A DNA stretch of 64,000 nt, taken from Paenibacillus sp. FSL R5-0912. Its GTDB lineage: Bacteria; Bacillota; Bacilli; Paenibacillales; Paenibacillaceae. The position numbers were made by a program, and so were the translations under genes. The notes under the pieces are model-generated. The model was given only the letters and a program-made list of their open reading frames with translations. It was not told the DNA's origin and made no database searches. This document shows positions 17,815-27,244 of this stretch, one piece after another (position 1 is the stretch's first letter; every line of letters begins with the position of its first letter). The DNA is taken from contig NZ_CP009282.1 in assembly GCF_000758605.1 (NCBI RefSeq), forward strand, positions 434,001 through 498,000, given 5' to 3'.

Positions 17815-19278
17815 ATGAGTAAATATGATGTGATTGTTGTTGGAGCCGGTCCGGCCGGAATATTCGCCTGCTATGAATTGACACTTAAAGCACCGGAGCT
17901 GAAGATCCTGCTGGTGGACAAGGGCCATGATATCTACCGCCGGAATTGCCCGATTCTGGAGGAGAAAATCAAGCTCTGCCCTCCGGCTTCGGGCCGTAAG
18001 GAATTCGCCGGATGTCTGCCGGCCTGTTCGATTACTGCAGGCTTTGGCGGTGCAGGTGCGTACAGTGACGGCAAATTCAACATCACGACCGAGTTCGGCG
18101 GCTGGATGACCGATTATCTGCCTCCTTCCAGGGTGATGGAGCTGATTGAGTATGTTGACGGCATCAACCTGGAGCACGGGGCCACGCCGGTTATTACCGA
18201 TCCGACTACCGAGAGCATCCGCGGGATTGAGCAGCGGGGGTATGCGGCAGGGCTTAAGCTGCTGCGTGCGCAGGTCCGCCATCTGGGAACAGAACAGAAT
18301 CTGGAAATCCTGAAATCCATATACGAATATTTGAAGACGCGCATTGATATGCTGTATAAGACTGAGGTAGAAGATATTGTTACCGTCAAGGAGAACGGTG
18401 TACATCGCATTACGGGCATTACCTTGAAGAATGGTGAGAGCCATGAAGCAGATCAGGTAATGATTGCTCCGGGACGTGACGGATCTGCCTGGCTGACCGC
18501 GGTGCTGAAGAAACGCCGGCTCAAAATGTATAATAATCAGGTGGATGTAGGGGTGCGCGTGGAAACCTCTGATGTGGTGATGCGAGAGATTAACGAACAT
18601 CTCTATGAGGGGAAATTCATCTTCAATACATCTGTGGGGACACGGGTCCGCACCTTCTGCAGCAATCCTTCAGGACATGTTGTCGTGGAGAATCACAGCG
18701 GAGTGATGGCAGCGAACGGACACTCCTACAAGGACCCGGCGTTAGGTTCCAAGAACACCAACTTTGCCCTCCTAGTCTCCCATACCTTCACCGAGCCGTT
18801 TGATAAACCGAATGAATATGCCCGGGAAATCTGTAAGCGGGCCAATGATCTGTCCAGCGGCGGTGTGATCGTGCAGAAGTATGGCGATATCCTGCGCGGC
18901 CGCCGTTCTACGGAGACACGGATCAAGGAAGGGTTCCTTGAGCCCACGCTGAAGGAAGCGGTGCCTGGTGATCTGGGTCTGGTCCTGCCGTACATCACGA
19001 TGAAGAGCCTGATTGAGATGGTCGAGGCGCTGGAGAAGGTTACACCGGGTATTGCCTCCGAGCATACGCTGTTCTACGGAGTTGAGGCGAAGTTCTATTC
19101 TGCCCGGCCTAAGCTGACAGAGCAATTCGAGACCGAGATCTCCGGGCTCTACTGCGGAGGCGACGGTGCAGGCATTACCCGCGGCCTTGCACAGGCCGGA
19201 GCGGCCGGAGTATGGATCGCCCGGGGAATGATGGCTAAGATTAAACAAGAGGGAAACGTACAACCGGCAGTTCTGTAG
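17815..19278 (+). CDS. FAD/NAD(P)-dependent oxidoreductase of uncharacterised type (COG2509-like)
   Basis: The 487-residue protein starts with the dinucleotide-binding motif VIVVGAGPAGIFACYEL and ends with a second flavin-contact block (GLYCGGDGAGITRGLAQAGAAG). The central part carries Cys residues in CPILEEKIKLCPP and CLPACSITAGFGGAGAYSDGK, typical of the COG2509 dehydrogenases. The substrate is unknown. Placement behind a guanine-class riboswitch suggests a link to purine levels, perhaps oxidation of a purine-derived compound; that is inference. GGGAGG lies ten bases before the ATG. It is monocistronic with a strong terminator and ends in TAG. Confidence 0.85.
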   Translation: MSKYDVIVVGAGPAGIFACYELTLKAPELKILLVDKGHDIYRRNCPILEEKIKLCPPASGRKEFAGCLPACSITAGFGGAGAYSDGKFNITTEFGGWMTDYLPPSRVMELIEYVDGINLEHGATPVITDPTTESIRGIEQRGYAAGLKLLRAQVRHLGTEQNLEILKSIYEYLKTRIDMLYKTEVEDIVTVKENGVHRITGITLKNGESHEADQVMIAPGRDGSAWLTAVLKKRRLKMYNNQVDVGVRVETSDVVMREINEHLYEGKFIFNTSVGTRVRTFCSNPSGHVVVENHSGVMAANGHSYKDPALGSKNTNFALLVSHTFTEPFDKPNEYAREICKRANDLSSGGVIVQKYGDILRGRRSTETRIKEGFLEPTLKEAVPGDLGLVLPYITMKSLIEMVEALEKVTPGIASEHTLFYGVEAKFYSARPKLTEQFETEISGLYCGGDGAGITRGLAQAGAAGVWIARGMMAKIKQEGNVQPAVL

Positions 19279-19299
19279 AACCGCCCAGGTGGATGCCCG

Positions 19300-19350
19300 A
19301 AGGACAGCCTTACACGCAGAAGCTGCGGTGTACACGGCTGTCCTTTTTTT
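19300..19350 (+). terminator. Intrinsic terminator of the flavoprotein gene
   Basis: AAGGACAGCC (19300-19309) pairs with GGCTGTCCTT (19336-19345), extended inside by TACACGCAG/CTGCGGTGTA, and is followed by seven T residues. Confidence 0.9.
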
Positions 19351-20041
19351 GGGAGGTTATATGTTAGAGTCTGAACCTTCCCTGGCTTCCCTAGCCGCCC
19401 CACCCACCCACCCACCCGTAGCCAATGCTCCTCGTTTTCAATTGTTTTATCGGTTTGTCGAGTCTGGAGGATATGCGGGAGTGGAAAAAGTTGGAGCTAG
19501 TCCGCCTGAAAGATAGGGGGAGCAGAAATAGATGGATTTCCTCCACTTGCTGATGAGCGAAAAGGTGCTGTAAAACCAATAGTTGGATAAAGAACACTTA
19601 AATTATCCGAATTCAGCCAAAGTAGCGAAAACTAACATAAATAGGTGCTGTTAATCCACTTGCTTTCGTTCATTCGTAAGAAACGGGCAAATTAAGATAT
19701 GTTTATCCACTTGTTGTGGCAGGTGCGGGCGGAGTGGAGTGGAACGGATACCTACTGCAGAATTCCATGCGGCGTCCACGCCACGTGTTCAACGCCCTGG
19801 CGTCCATGCCACGTGTTCAACGCCCTGACGTCCATGCCACGTGTTCAACGCCCTGACGTCCATGCCACGTGTTCAACGCCCTGGCGTCCACGCCACGTGT
19901 TCAACGCCCTGACCCACGCCGCATCCCGTTTGTTCTTTATACACGCCGTTTGTGGGTGATGGGTATAGAAGTGGTTTCCTTAATTTGACTCTGCTGATAT
20001 AATGTTAGAATACATAACATGATGGAGTGGAGTGAGCGTTG
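19351..20041. other. Gene-poor spacer
   Basis: I see no convincing gene in these 690 bases. They hold a CCCA tetramer run (about 19400-19420), AT-rich sequence with scattered TCCACTT motifs, and the 28-bp tandem array listed separately. Just before the chemoreceptor gene are TATAAT (19998-20003) and TAGAAT (20006-20011), possible -10 elements without clear -35 partners. Confidence 0.6.
19772..19911 (+). repeat. Five tandem copies of a 28-bp unit
   Basis: The unit GCGTCCAYGCCACGTG + TTCAACGCCCTG is repeated head to tail at 19772, 19800, 19828, 19856 and 19884, with only G/A and C/T differences at the start. A broken sixth copy follows. Each unit contains the palindrome CACGTG. The length is not a multiple of three, so frames shift at each copy and the array is not a peptide repeat. 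There are no spacers, so it is not CRISPR. Confidence 0.92.
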
Positions 20042-21562
20042 ATGATGGGGATTCGCCGGTGGAAGGCCGTTCTAGCCGTTGTTTTGCTGCTGCTTATAGG
20101 AATGTACTGCTTGTGGGTTGATATGTACTGGATACATACGGTTATCTATCTGCTGCTAATGGCGGCACTCGGCGGACTTGCGCTGGACAGCTATCACGGC
20201 GGAGTCCTAAAGGACCGGCAGCTGGCGGAATCCCGTGGTAAGGTGGAGCTGCTCGGCAATGAGATTGTTGTCACCTCGGACCGGCTGCATGGGGCGCTGG
20301 AGGAAATTAGCCGCCATACGGAAGGGCTGCAGCAGACGGCAGACTATTCACATGCATACGAAGTGGATTTGCAGACGCGCAGTAACGAGGCTAAGGCCAA
20401 TATTGAGGGTGCTTTTGCCACCATGGGCGGAGTAGCGGCGGTTACGGAGCATATAGAGGAGCTGACCGGGAAGCTGGGGGCGACCATGCAGGCGACCCGC
20501 TCAGGAATGGCTGAAATGGTGGATTCGCTGAAGAATACAGATGAGGTCATGGAGGAGCTGCAGGAGCAAAGCGGGGACATGCTGAATAAATTCACGACTC
20601 TTAGCGGCCATATTGCTATGGTGGAGGAGATAAACTCGCTGATTGTCAGCATTGTTAATGAAACCTCGCTGCTTGCGCTCAATGCTTCTATTGAAGCTGC
20701 GCGGGCGGGTGAACAGGGGCGGGGCTTCGCGGTAGTGGCCAGCCGGATCAGGCAGTTAGCCGACCAGAGCCGGAGTTCGGTAGGCCGCTCCACGGAGGTG
20801 CTGCTCGATATCAATAACGGAGTGCAGCAGGTGCTGGAGTCGGTTACGAAAGAGCAGTCTGCAGTTGAGCACGGTGTGCATGAAGTAGCAACCGTGAAGC
20901 GGCGTCTCGGCGATATCTCGGACAGAATAGAAGAGGTGGGAACGGCGGTAGCTGAATCAGTCGCTGCGGCTGCGCGGCAGAGCAGGCTGATTGATGAGGT
21001 GACAGCCGAACTCAGCGGTGCGGTGGGTATTGTCAACGAGACCATCGCAGGTGTGGACCTGACGCTGGAGCAGGTCACCCGGCAGCGGTCCCAGATTGGA
21101 CAGCTGAATAATATCAGCGCCAGCCTGCTCATAGAGTCGCAATCCCTGCAGCAATCAGTGAATGCAATTGCGGTGCGCGGGGTGATTGAGATGAACGGAT
21201 ACGAGGGACGGCTGCAGGAAATGCAGGTATTGCTGGAGGAGCTCTCAGCTAAGCGGGAGCTGTATTCACCGGATGCGGATAGCCATAGCAGCGTCCTTGC
21301 TTCCTGTATCCGTAAGGCTCCGGATGTGCAGGCGATCTGGTCCAACCGGACGGACGGCACGTTCATTTACTCCGAGCCTGCGGCAGGACTCCTGAATGCC
21401 AAACGCCGTGACTGGTGGAACGGGGCCATGAATGAAGGCCAGTACGTCTCGCAGCCGTATGTTTCGGCGATTACCAAACGTTCCTGCATTACGCTCTCCA
21501 GAGCGATTAAGGATGGCCGCGGAGAGATTGTAGGCGTGGTGGGGATAGATCTGGCGGTGTAA
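20042..21562 (+). CDS. Methyl-accepting chemotaxis protein with C-terminal Cache-like domain
   Basis: The 506-residue protein begins with two close membrane spans (about residues 9-50) with almost no external loop. The chemoreceptor signalling domain follows; its hairpin tip is NETSLLALNASIEAARAGEQGRGFAVVA at about residues 208-235. About 100 residues at the C-terminus (IWSNRTDGTFIYSEP, DWWNGAM, ISR-type SQPYVSAITKRSCITLS, GVVGIDL) look like a Cache/PDC sensor half. That domain is normally outside the cell and N-terminal; here it would be in the cytoplasm. The start is ATG 20042 behind GGAGTGAG; TTG 20039 is an alternative. Confidence 0.85.
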   Translation: MMGIRRWKAVLAVVLLLLIGMYCLWVDMYWIHTVIYLLLMAALGGLALDSYHGGVLKDRQLAESRGKVELLGNEIVVTSDRLHGALEEISRHTEGLQQTADYSHAYEVDLQTRSNEAKANIEGAFATMGGVAAVTEHIEELTGKLGATMQATRSGMAEMVDSLKNTDEVMEELQEQSGDMLNKFTTLSGHIAMVEEINSLIVSIVNETSLLALNASIEAARAGEQGRGFAVVASRIRQLADQSRSSVGRSTEVLLDINNGVQQVLESVTKEQSAVEHGVHEVATVKRRLGDISDRIEEVGTAVAESVAAAARQSRLIDEVTAELSGAVGIVNETIAGVDLTLEQVTRQRSQIGQLNNISASLLIESQSLQQSVNAIAVRGVIEMNGYEGRLQEMQVLLEELSAKRELYSPDADSHSSVLASCIRKAPDVQAIWSNRTDGTFIYSEPAAGLLNAKRRDWWNGAMNEGQYVSQPYVSAITKRSCITLSRAIKDGRGEIVGVVGIDLAV

Positions 21563-21629
21563 ACTAGAGTATTTCAGCTGGATAGCAGAGGAAGAATAAT
21601 TATATGAAGCAGATAACATTGTCTTATAA

Positions 21630-21676
21630 CAAAGAGCAGCAGGCTGCCCTGGTCAGGGAGCACCTGTTGCTCTTTG
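21630..21676. terminator. Hairpin between the convergent MCP and nucleotidyltransferase genes
   Basis: CAAAGAGCA (21630-21638) pairs with TGCTCTTTG (21668-21676) and the interior extends the stem (CCCTG/CAGGG). It probably terminates one or both genes, though the T-tail is weak. Confidence 0.6.
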
Positions 21677-21702
21677 CTGGTTGTACGAGGTCTCGGCCCG
21701 GA

Positions 21703-22281
21703 CTAGGTACCGTCAGCCGGGAGGCTGCGTAGCCCGCTCCAGATGCCCTGCCAGTTCTTGCTTGCAATCCGCTTCTCATAAATAGGCAGCAGATGCGGAT
21801 GGGCGGCGAAGTAAGGCGAGGGCCGCAATACCAGCTGAATGACATCCGAAATTCCATGAGGTGCGGCCAGAATGACTTCCCCGTTCCCGTCCAGGGAGAG
21901 TCCAAGCGCCGTTGCCGTCTCGGGGAATTTGGACATGCCATCTGTGGACGAGTGATAGGGCGGCAGGTTATTGACGGTATGCATCCTGGCCTGATTCTTG
22001 ACTGACCAGGGAATTCCGGGATAACGGCTCTTCAGCTGGGTTTCCCAGGATTTCTCGACTTCCTCCCGCTGGTCGCCGGGGTCATAATAGATCACATCAA
22101 TATCGGCGAGGGGCGTTCTCTCCGTAAAACCATGCTGCACATCCCAGATCTTGGACCGCACAAATCCGGCGCAGACCCACCAGTCCGGCAATTGCAAAGT
22201 TCCGGCAGCCTTCAGAATATCCATCATCCAGGCATCTTCCATCACCCGCTGGAGAATGTCTGCTTCACTGGTTATTATCAT
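21703..22281 (-). CDS. Nucleotidyltransferase family protein (COG3575-like)
   Basis: With ATG 22281 as start the product has 192 residues, beginning MIITSEADILQRVMEDAWMM. WWVCAGFVRSKIWD followed by LADIDVIYYD fits the nucleotidyltransferase fold, with the acidic pair in DIDV as candidate metal ligands. These proteins are widespread in Firmicutes and of unknown target. A longer in-frame start at 22326 has no ribosome site; 22281 has a weak AAGAGA. It is monocistronic and convergent with the chemoreceptor gene. Confidence 0.75.
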   Translation of the reverse strand: MIITSEADILQRVMEDAWMMDILKAAGTLQLPDWWVCAGFVRSKIWDVQHGFTERTPLADIDVIYYDPGDQREEVEKSWETQLKSRYPGIPWSVKNQARMHTVNNLPPYHSSTDGMSKFPETATALGLSLDGNGEVILAAPHGISDVIQLVLRPSPYFAAHPHLLPIYEKRIASKNWQGIWSGLRSLPADGT

Positions 22282-22511
22282 TGTATAATCTCTTCTTTCT
22301 CTGCTGAAATGAAGACAATAATCCATTATAGCCCGGACGGAGTGGGAAGTGTATTTGATTTTGCTTGAGGTGGGCTAGCCGGGTTAGGTGGGGTAAAGTG
22401 AGGTCGGGTGCAATAAATCAGCCTTCGGTAAATCTGCTAAAGTTATATTATATTGGATTGTAAGACTACATAGGATGAAGCCCGCAAAACCATTTTTACT
22501 CGAATAAAATT

Positions 22512-22530
22512 GTGCCGGCAGGCACTTTTT
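22512..22530 (+). terminator. Small hairpin with T-run upstream of the sigma-factor remnant
   Basis: GTGCC-GGCA-GGCAC followed by TTTTT (22526-22530) has the form of a short intrinsic terminator. It lies in the leader of the degraded sigma gene, and no complete plus-strand gene precedes it, so its role is unclear. Confidence 0.35.
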
Positions 22531-22568
22531 GCAGAAGTCAGGTGTTATAGAGATATACAATCTAGGAG

Positions 22569-22859
22569 GTGAGGGCAACGTCACAGGAGAATGTGCCGGA
22601 TATGCGGCAGGTAGAGGCGGTCATTATCCGGGTTCAACATGGGGAGCAGGAATCCTTTGCGTTCATTGTTGATGCTTTTCAGCAGCCGGTTTACCGGTAT
22701 TGCTGCCGGATGCTGGGGAACAGGCAGGATGCCGAGGATGAGGTGCAGTGCAGGATTTTAATAAGCACTCCATGTGCAAAGGATGAATCGGGCAACTCTT
22801 GCTTGAACAGCAGCCGGAAGTCCAAATATTCATCGTTGAGCAGGCAGCAGCTTAAGTGA
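22569..22859 (+). pseudogene. Truncated ECF sigma factor
   Basis: After a strong AGGAGGTGA, codons for VEAVIIRVQHGEQESFAFIV and then QQPVYRYCCRMLGNRQDAEDEVQ match region 2.1-2.2 of ECF sigma factors. The homology stops abruptly at about base 22750, before region 2.4, and region 4 is absent. The following bases in another frame read IGQLLLEQQPEVQIFIVEQ and then stop, which looks like the tail of a different protein. This suggests a deletion that fused two remnants. It is not expected to be functional. The exact start (GTG 22569 or ATG 22602) is uncertain. Confidence 0.65.
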
Positions 22860-22906
22860 ATAGCTTGAATTCAATTTAGGTATTAAAGGGCAGTCAAAAT
22901 GAAATC

Positions 22907-22950
22907 CAAAAAGGCATCCGGAGAGCGAATACGCTCTCCGGATGCCTTTG
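22907..22950 (-). terminator. Terminator of the odhAB operon
   Basis: AAGGCATCCGGAGAGCG and CGCTCTCCGGATGCCTT form a perfect 17-base-pair hairpin (22911-22948). On the minus strand it is followed by a T-run, the plus-strand AAAAA just before it. Confidence 0.88.
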
Positions 22951-22995
22951 GTGTTCACACGTATGAGGAATGAAGGATGCCGCCGCAGGTAGGGC

Positions 22996-24318
22996 TTAGC
23001 CCTCCAGCAGCAGCGCTTCTGGATCTTCCAGTAATTCCTTGACCTTGACAAGGAAGCCTACCGCCTCTGAACCGTCTACAATCCGGTGATCGTACGATAA
23101 GGCGACATACATCATCGGACGGTTGGCTGTGCGCTCTTCATCCAAGGCGATCGGACGAAGCTGGATCTTATGCATGCCGAGGATGCCGACCTGCGGCGTA
23201 TTGAGGATCGGCGTAGACAGCAGAGAACCGAATACACCACCGTTGGTGATTGTGAAGGTACCGCCCTGCAGCTCCGGCAGACTGAGCGTGTTGGCGCGCG
23301 CTTTGGAGGCGAGCTCGCCAATCTTGCGCTCGATTTCCGGGAAGCTAAGCCGGTCGGCATCGCGGACGACCGGCACGACCAGACCTTCTTTGGCAGCTAC
23401 GGCGATGCCGATGTCATAGTATTTCTTCAGCAGGAGATCCTCACCGTCGATCTCGGCATTCAGCAGCGGATAAGCCTTGAGTGCGCCGATCACGGCTTTG
23501 GTGAAGAAGGACATGAAGCCGAGTCCAACCTCATGCTTCTCTTTGAAGGCATCCTTGCGGCGTTTGCGGATGTCGAGAATAGCGGTCATGTCCACCTCGT
23601 TGAAGGTGGTCAGCATCGCTGCCGTCTGCTGCGCTTCGACCAGGCGGCTGGCAATCGTCAGCCGTCTGCGCGACATGCGCTTGCGCTCGGTCGCTTTGCC
23701 GTCCTCCGCGCGGGGCGCCTTGCCCGCCGGCGCGGGCGGCTTCACCGGCTCCGGCCGTGCCGCCGCCGGAGCTGCAGGCGCAGCGGCCTCCGGCACAGCT
23801 GCGCCATGGCCGTTCACATCGGCCTGGCCGATCCGGCCGATGGGGTCGCGGGCACTGACCTCGCCGAGGTCGATGCCCCGCTCCCGGGCCAGCTTGCGCG
23901 CCCCCGGCGAAGCCAGGGCCGCAGAGCCCGCCGCTGCGCTTGCCGCTTCCGGCTTACCGCCGTCAGAGGCGCTGCTGCCCGCCGCTGCGTTTGCCGCTTC
24001 CGGCTTGCCGCCGTCAGAGGCGCTGCTGCCCGTCGCTACGCTTGCCGCTTCCGGCTTGCCGCCGCCGGCTACTGCCGCACCGTCGGCGCTGCCGATAATG
24101 CCGATAGCTTCGCCAACGGCAACGTTCTCGCCCGCCTGGCGCAGGATGGAGGAGATGACACCATCCTCCTCCGCACTGATCTCCAGGTTGACCTTGTCGG
24201 TCTCAAGCTCCGCGAGCACATCGCCCTGGCCGACAGTGTCGCCCTCTTTAACCAGCCATTTGTAGATCGTTCCTTCGGAAATGGATTCGCCCAAATCGGG
24301 TACTTTAATTTCGGACAC
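22996..24318 (-). CDS. odhB: 2-oxoglutarate dehydrogenase E2, dihydrolipoyllysine succinyltransferase
   Basis: The 440-residue protein has one lipoyl domain (residues 1-76, lipoylated Lys in ETDKVNLE). A long Ala/Gly/Ser linker follows with three near-identical repeats (GKPEAASxAxGSSASDG), then the E1/E3-binding domain ([17 protein letters not shown] near 140) and the catalytic domain with [11 protein letters not shown] carrying the active His. It transfers the succinyl group to CoA in the TCA cycle. It follows odhA by 58 bases. The repeated linker is encoded by near-identical DNA blocks (23935-24065), which may recombine. Confidence 0.93.
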   Translation of the reverse strand: MSEIKVPDLGESISEGTIYKWLVKEGDTVGQGDVLAELETDKVNLEISAEEDGVISSILRQAGENVAVGEAIGIIGSADGAAVAGGGKPEAASVATGSSASDGGKPEAANAAAGSSASDGGKPEAASAAAGSAALASPGARKLARERGIDLGEVSARDPIGRIGQADVNGHGAAVPEAAAPAAPAAARPEPVKPPAPAGKAPRAEDGKATERKRMSRRRLTIASRLVEAQQTAAMLTTFNEVDMTAILDIRKRRKDAFKEKHEVGLGFMSFFTKAVIGALKAYPLLNAEIDGEDLLLKKYYDIGIAVAAKEGLVVPVVRDADRLSFPEIERKIGELASKARANTLSLPELQGGTFTITNGGVFGSLLSTPILNTPQVGILGMHKIQLRPIALDEERTANRPMMYVALSYDHRIVDGSEAVGFLVKVKELLEDPEALLLEG

Positions 24319-24376
24319 AGGCCGTTACCTCCCCAAATATAGTAGTTTACGTTATTGAGAGACCGCCTTGCTGCTG

Positions 24377-27244
24377 TCAGGAAGACGGTACAGGTGCTTG
24401 TACTTGAGCGTTAAGTTTCAGGGCTTCTCTAACAATGCGCCGCTGCTCGAAGCTGTGCACATCCGCATAACCGCTGGCCGGGCTGGAGCGCTCCGGACGG
24501 CCGATATACTGGACGGTAACATTCTGCGGGGCAATGGCGCGCAGCCGGGATTCAGCGTAGCTCCAGCCGCCCATATTCTTCGGCTCCTCCTGCACCCAGA
24601 CGATTTCCTGCAGGGAACGGAACGAACTGAGATGTGCGCCAAGCTCACGTTCAGGGAACGGATACAGCTGCTCCAGGCGGAGAATATGCAGCCAGGAGAA
24701 GTCCTGTCCGCGGGCGGCTTCCAGCTCAGTCTGCAGGTCGATGGCGACCTTGCCGCTGCATACCACCAGGCGCTTGACCTCTTCAGGCTTGCTGCCGAGC
24801 AGCGGTTCCGGAAGCACGGGCTGGAAGCTGCCGGAGGCGAGATCAGCACCGGCCGAGGTGCTGCGCGGATTGCGGATCAGGCTCTTCGGTGCCATGATTA
24901 CCAGCGGCCGGGCATCGGGCTGTCCGCAGAGTGCAGCCTGACGGCGCAGCAGATGGAAATACTGGGCCGCGCAGGTCAGGTTCGCTACGGTCCAGTTCTC
25001 TTCAGCGGAGAGCTGCAGATAACGTTCCAGCCTACCGCTGGAATGTTCCGGTCCCTGGCCTTCATATCCATGCGGCAGCAGAATCGCAAGATTGCTGCGC
25101 TGTGTCCACTTGGCGCGTCCGGCGGAGATGAACTGGTCAATAATGACTTGGGCGGCATTGGCGAAATCACCGTATTGCGCTTCCCAGAGCACGAAGGTCT
25201 CCGGTGCGAACACATTATAGCCGTATTCATAGCCGAGTACAGAGGCTTCTGACAGCGGGCTGTTGTAGACGCCGAAGGAGGCGCGGGAATCCTTAAGCTG
25301 GTGAAGAGGGGAGAAGAGCTCCCCGCTCTCACTGTCATGCAGGACAAGGTGGCGGTGAGCGAAGGTGCCGCGCTGTGAATCCTGTCCGCTGAGGCGGATC
25401 GGCGTGCCATCCTTCAGAATGGTAGCGAAGGCCAGGGTTTCAGCCAGCGCCCAGTCTACCCGCTCGCCGTCATTCAGCGCATCCTTGCGCCGCTGCAGAA
25501 TCCGCTCCAGCTTCGGATAGACCGTGAAGCCGGCCGGTACGCTCAGCAGCTCACGGTTAATCTCCTGGAGACTGGCCAGCGGAACCGCTGTAGGGCGGTG
25601 CACCGGTGTTCCCGTATCCAGGACGACCGAAGTCTTGGACTCGGCGTTCTTCTGTTTCCCTTCCTTCATCTGCTCGAAGGCCTGCTGCAGCACATTCTCG
25701 GCCTCGGCAATCATGCTCTTCACCTCATCGGCTGTAACGACCTTCTCGCGCTGCAGGCGTTCCGCATAAACGCGGTAGACGGTAGGGTGGTTGCGAACCT
25801 TGCCATATACCATCGGCTGGGTGGTTTCCGGATCATCCATCTCATTATGGCCGTGGCGGCGGTACCCGATCAGATCAATCAGGAAATCCTTCTTGAACAA
25901 ATGGCGGTAAGCGCTGGCCATACGGACCGCAGCAATACAGGCTTCGGGGTCATCGGCATTGACATGCACTACCGGGATCTCATAGCCCTTCGCCAGATCA
26001 CTGGCGTAATGCGTGGAGCGGGAATCTTCACTTTCGGTGGTGAAGCCGATCCGGTTATTGACGATAATATGCACAGTGCCGCCATTCTGATAACCTTGCA
26101 ATTTGCCGATATTAAGTGTTTCCGCAACAATACCTTCACCAGGGAAGGCGGCATCGCCATGCATAAGCACGGCCATGGCTTTGTCCGTATTCAGCTTAGG
26201 CAGGCCGGGGGTCCCCCGTTCCTCCTGGGCTGCACGCGTGAAGCCTTCAACGACCGGATTCACGAACTCGAGATGGCTCGGGTTGTTGGCAAGCGTGATG
26301 CGGGTACGCACGGTTTCGCCTTCACGGACGGCGCGGTCGGCGCCTAGATGGTATTTCACATCACCGCTCCAGCCATAGGTGACACCCATAGAGCCTTCGG
26401 ACGGGAAGAGCTCCTTGTTCGGCGAATGATGGAATTCCGAGAAAATAATATCATAAGGTTTGCCCAGAATGTGGGCCAGCACATTAAGTCTTCCGCGGTG
26501 GGCCATACCCATCAGGATATGCTCAGCGCCGTCATGTGCGGCAGCGCGGACAATTTCATCCAGCATAGGTACGAGCGCATCATTGCCTTCCAGGCTGAAG
26601 CGCTTCTGGCCGACGAAGGTCTTGTGCAGGAAGGTCTCGAACTGTTCTACCTGAATCAGGCGTTTCAGCAGCTCTTTGCGTTCCGCATGGTTCAGTGGAG
26701 CAGGCGACGTCGTGGATTCCGCCTGGCTGTTGAGCCAGCGCAGCTCACGCTCGTCATGCACATGCCCGAATTCATAGGCGATGGTCTGTGTGTAGGCCTG
26801 GCGCATTCTGTGAACGGCATCCATAGCGGTATGCACGCCCTCAGGGGCATTCTCCCAGATCAGCGAAGCCGGCAGGGCATTCAGATCTTCGCGCGTCAGC
26901 TCATAGGTCTCGATCTCCAGCCATTTCGCCATCGGGTTGGTGCTCCGCTCCAGCGGATCGATATCGGCAGCCATATGGCCGTATATTCGAATGTTAGCCA
27001 TTAGCTTGGAAGCTTTAACAGCTTTCTTGAGCCACTCCGTATCTCCCGAGATGGCGGGTGGAGGCGTCTTGACGGCATCCGGAGCCAGGGGAGGCGGGCC
27101 GGATACTGTGAACAGATCGCGGTAATGATGCTCTACGGAAGAAGGGTCCTTGACAAACTGCTCGTATTTCTCCTGAATGTAGCCCAGATTGGGACCGTAA
27201 TACTTGCTCCAGACAGATTCGTTATAGGGCTCTTTGATGGCCAT
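24377..27244 (-). CDS. odhA: 2-oxoglutarate dehydrogenase E1 component
   Basis: The 955-residue thiamine-diphosphate enzyme has the expected length. It begins with WSKYYGPNLGYIQEKYEQF. The HRGRLNVLAHILGKP block, the HGDAAFPGEGIVAETLN metal/ThDP region, and IGYRRHGHNEMDDPETTQP are the standard E1 motifs. It decarboxylates 2-oxoglutarate and passes succinyl to OdhB; the E3 subunit is not encoded here. ATG 27244 is preceded by AGGAGG at eight bases. It is the first gene of a two-gene operon with a long empty upstream region. Confidence 0.95.
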   Translation of the reverse strand: MAIKEPYNESVWSKYYGPNLGYIQEKYEQFVKDPSSVEHHYRDLFTVSGPPPLAPDAVKTPPPAISGDTEWLKKAVKASKLMANIRIYGHMAADIDPLERSTNPMAKWLEIETYELTREDLNALPASLIWENAPEGVHTAMDAVHRMRQAYTQTIAYEFGHVHDERELRWLNSQAESTTSPAPLNHAERKELLKRLIQVEQFETFLHKTFVGQKRFSLEGNDALVPMLDEIVRAAAHDGAEHILMGMAHRGRLNVLAHILGKPYDIIFSEFHHSPNKELFPSEGSMGVTYGWSGDVKYHLGADRAVREGETVRTRITLANNPSHLEFVNPVVEGFTRAAQEERGTPGLPKLNTDKAMAVLMHGDAAFPGEGIVAETLNIGKLQGYQNGGTVHIIVNNRIGFTTESEDSRSTHYASDLAKGYEIPVVHVNADDPEACIAAVRMASAYRHLFKKDFLIDLIGYRRHGHNEMDDPETTQPMVYGKVRNHPTVYRVYAERLQREKVVTADEVKSMIAEAENVLQQAFEQMKEGKQKNAESKTSVVLDTGTPVHRPTAVPLASLQEINRELLSVPAGFTVYPKLERILQRRKDALNDGERVDWALAETLAFATILKDGTPIRLSGQDSQRGTFAHRHLVLHDSESGELFSPLHQLKDSRASFGVYNSPLSEASVLGYEYGYNVFAPETFVLWEAQYGDFANAAQVIIDQFISAGRAKWTQRSNLAILLPHGYEGQGPEHSSGRLERYLQLSAEENWTVANLTCAAQYFHLLRRQAALCGQPDARPLVIMAPKSLIRNPRSTSAGADLASGSFQPVLPEPLLGSKPEEVKRLVVCSGKVAIDLQTELEAARGQDFSWLHILRLEQLYPFPERELGAHLSSFRSLQEIVWVQEEPKNMGGWSYAESRLRAIAPQNVTVQYIGRPERSSPASGYADVHSFEQRRIVREALKLNAQVQAPVPSS

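Noticed and set aside
19361..19516. 51-codon ORF after the flavoprotein terminator
   Set aside because: It has GGGAGG nearby, but that belongs to the terminator tail. The product is low-complexity Pro-rich with no recognisable features.
19772..19911. CRISPR array
   Set aside because: Units are contiguous without spacers; the same holds for the 51-bp array. No cas genes are in the window.
20344..21366. 340-codon minus frame opposite the chemoreceptor
   Set aside because: Ser/Thr-rich shadow of the helical signalling domain; no start signal.
21604..21732. 42-codon ORF after the chemoreceptor gene, with a fair AGAGGAAG
   Set aside because: It is largely made of the terminator hairpin and overlaps the convergent gene's end; no family recognised.
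23170..25252. Long plus-strand frames opposite odhB and odhA
   Set aside because: The minus-strand genes are unmistakable TCA-cycle enzymes; the plus frames are GC-biased shadows.
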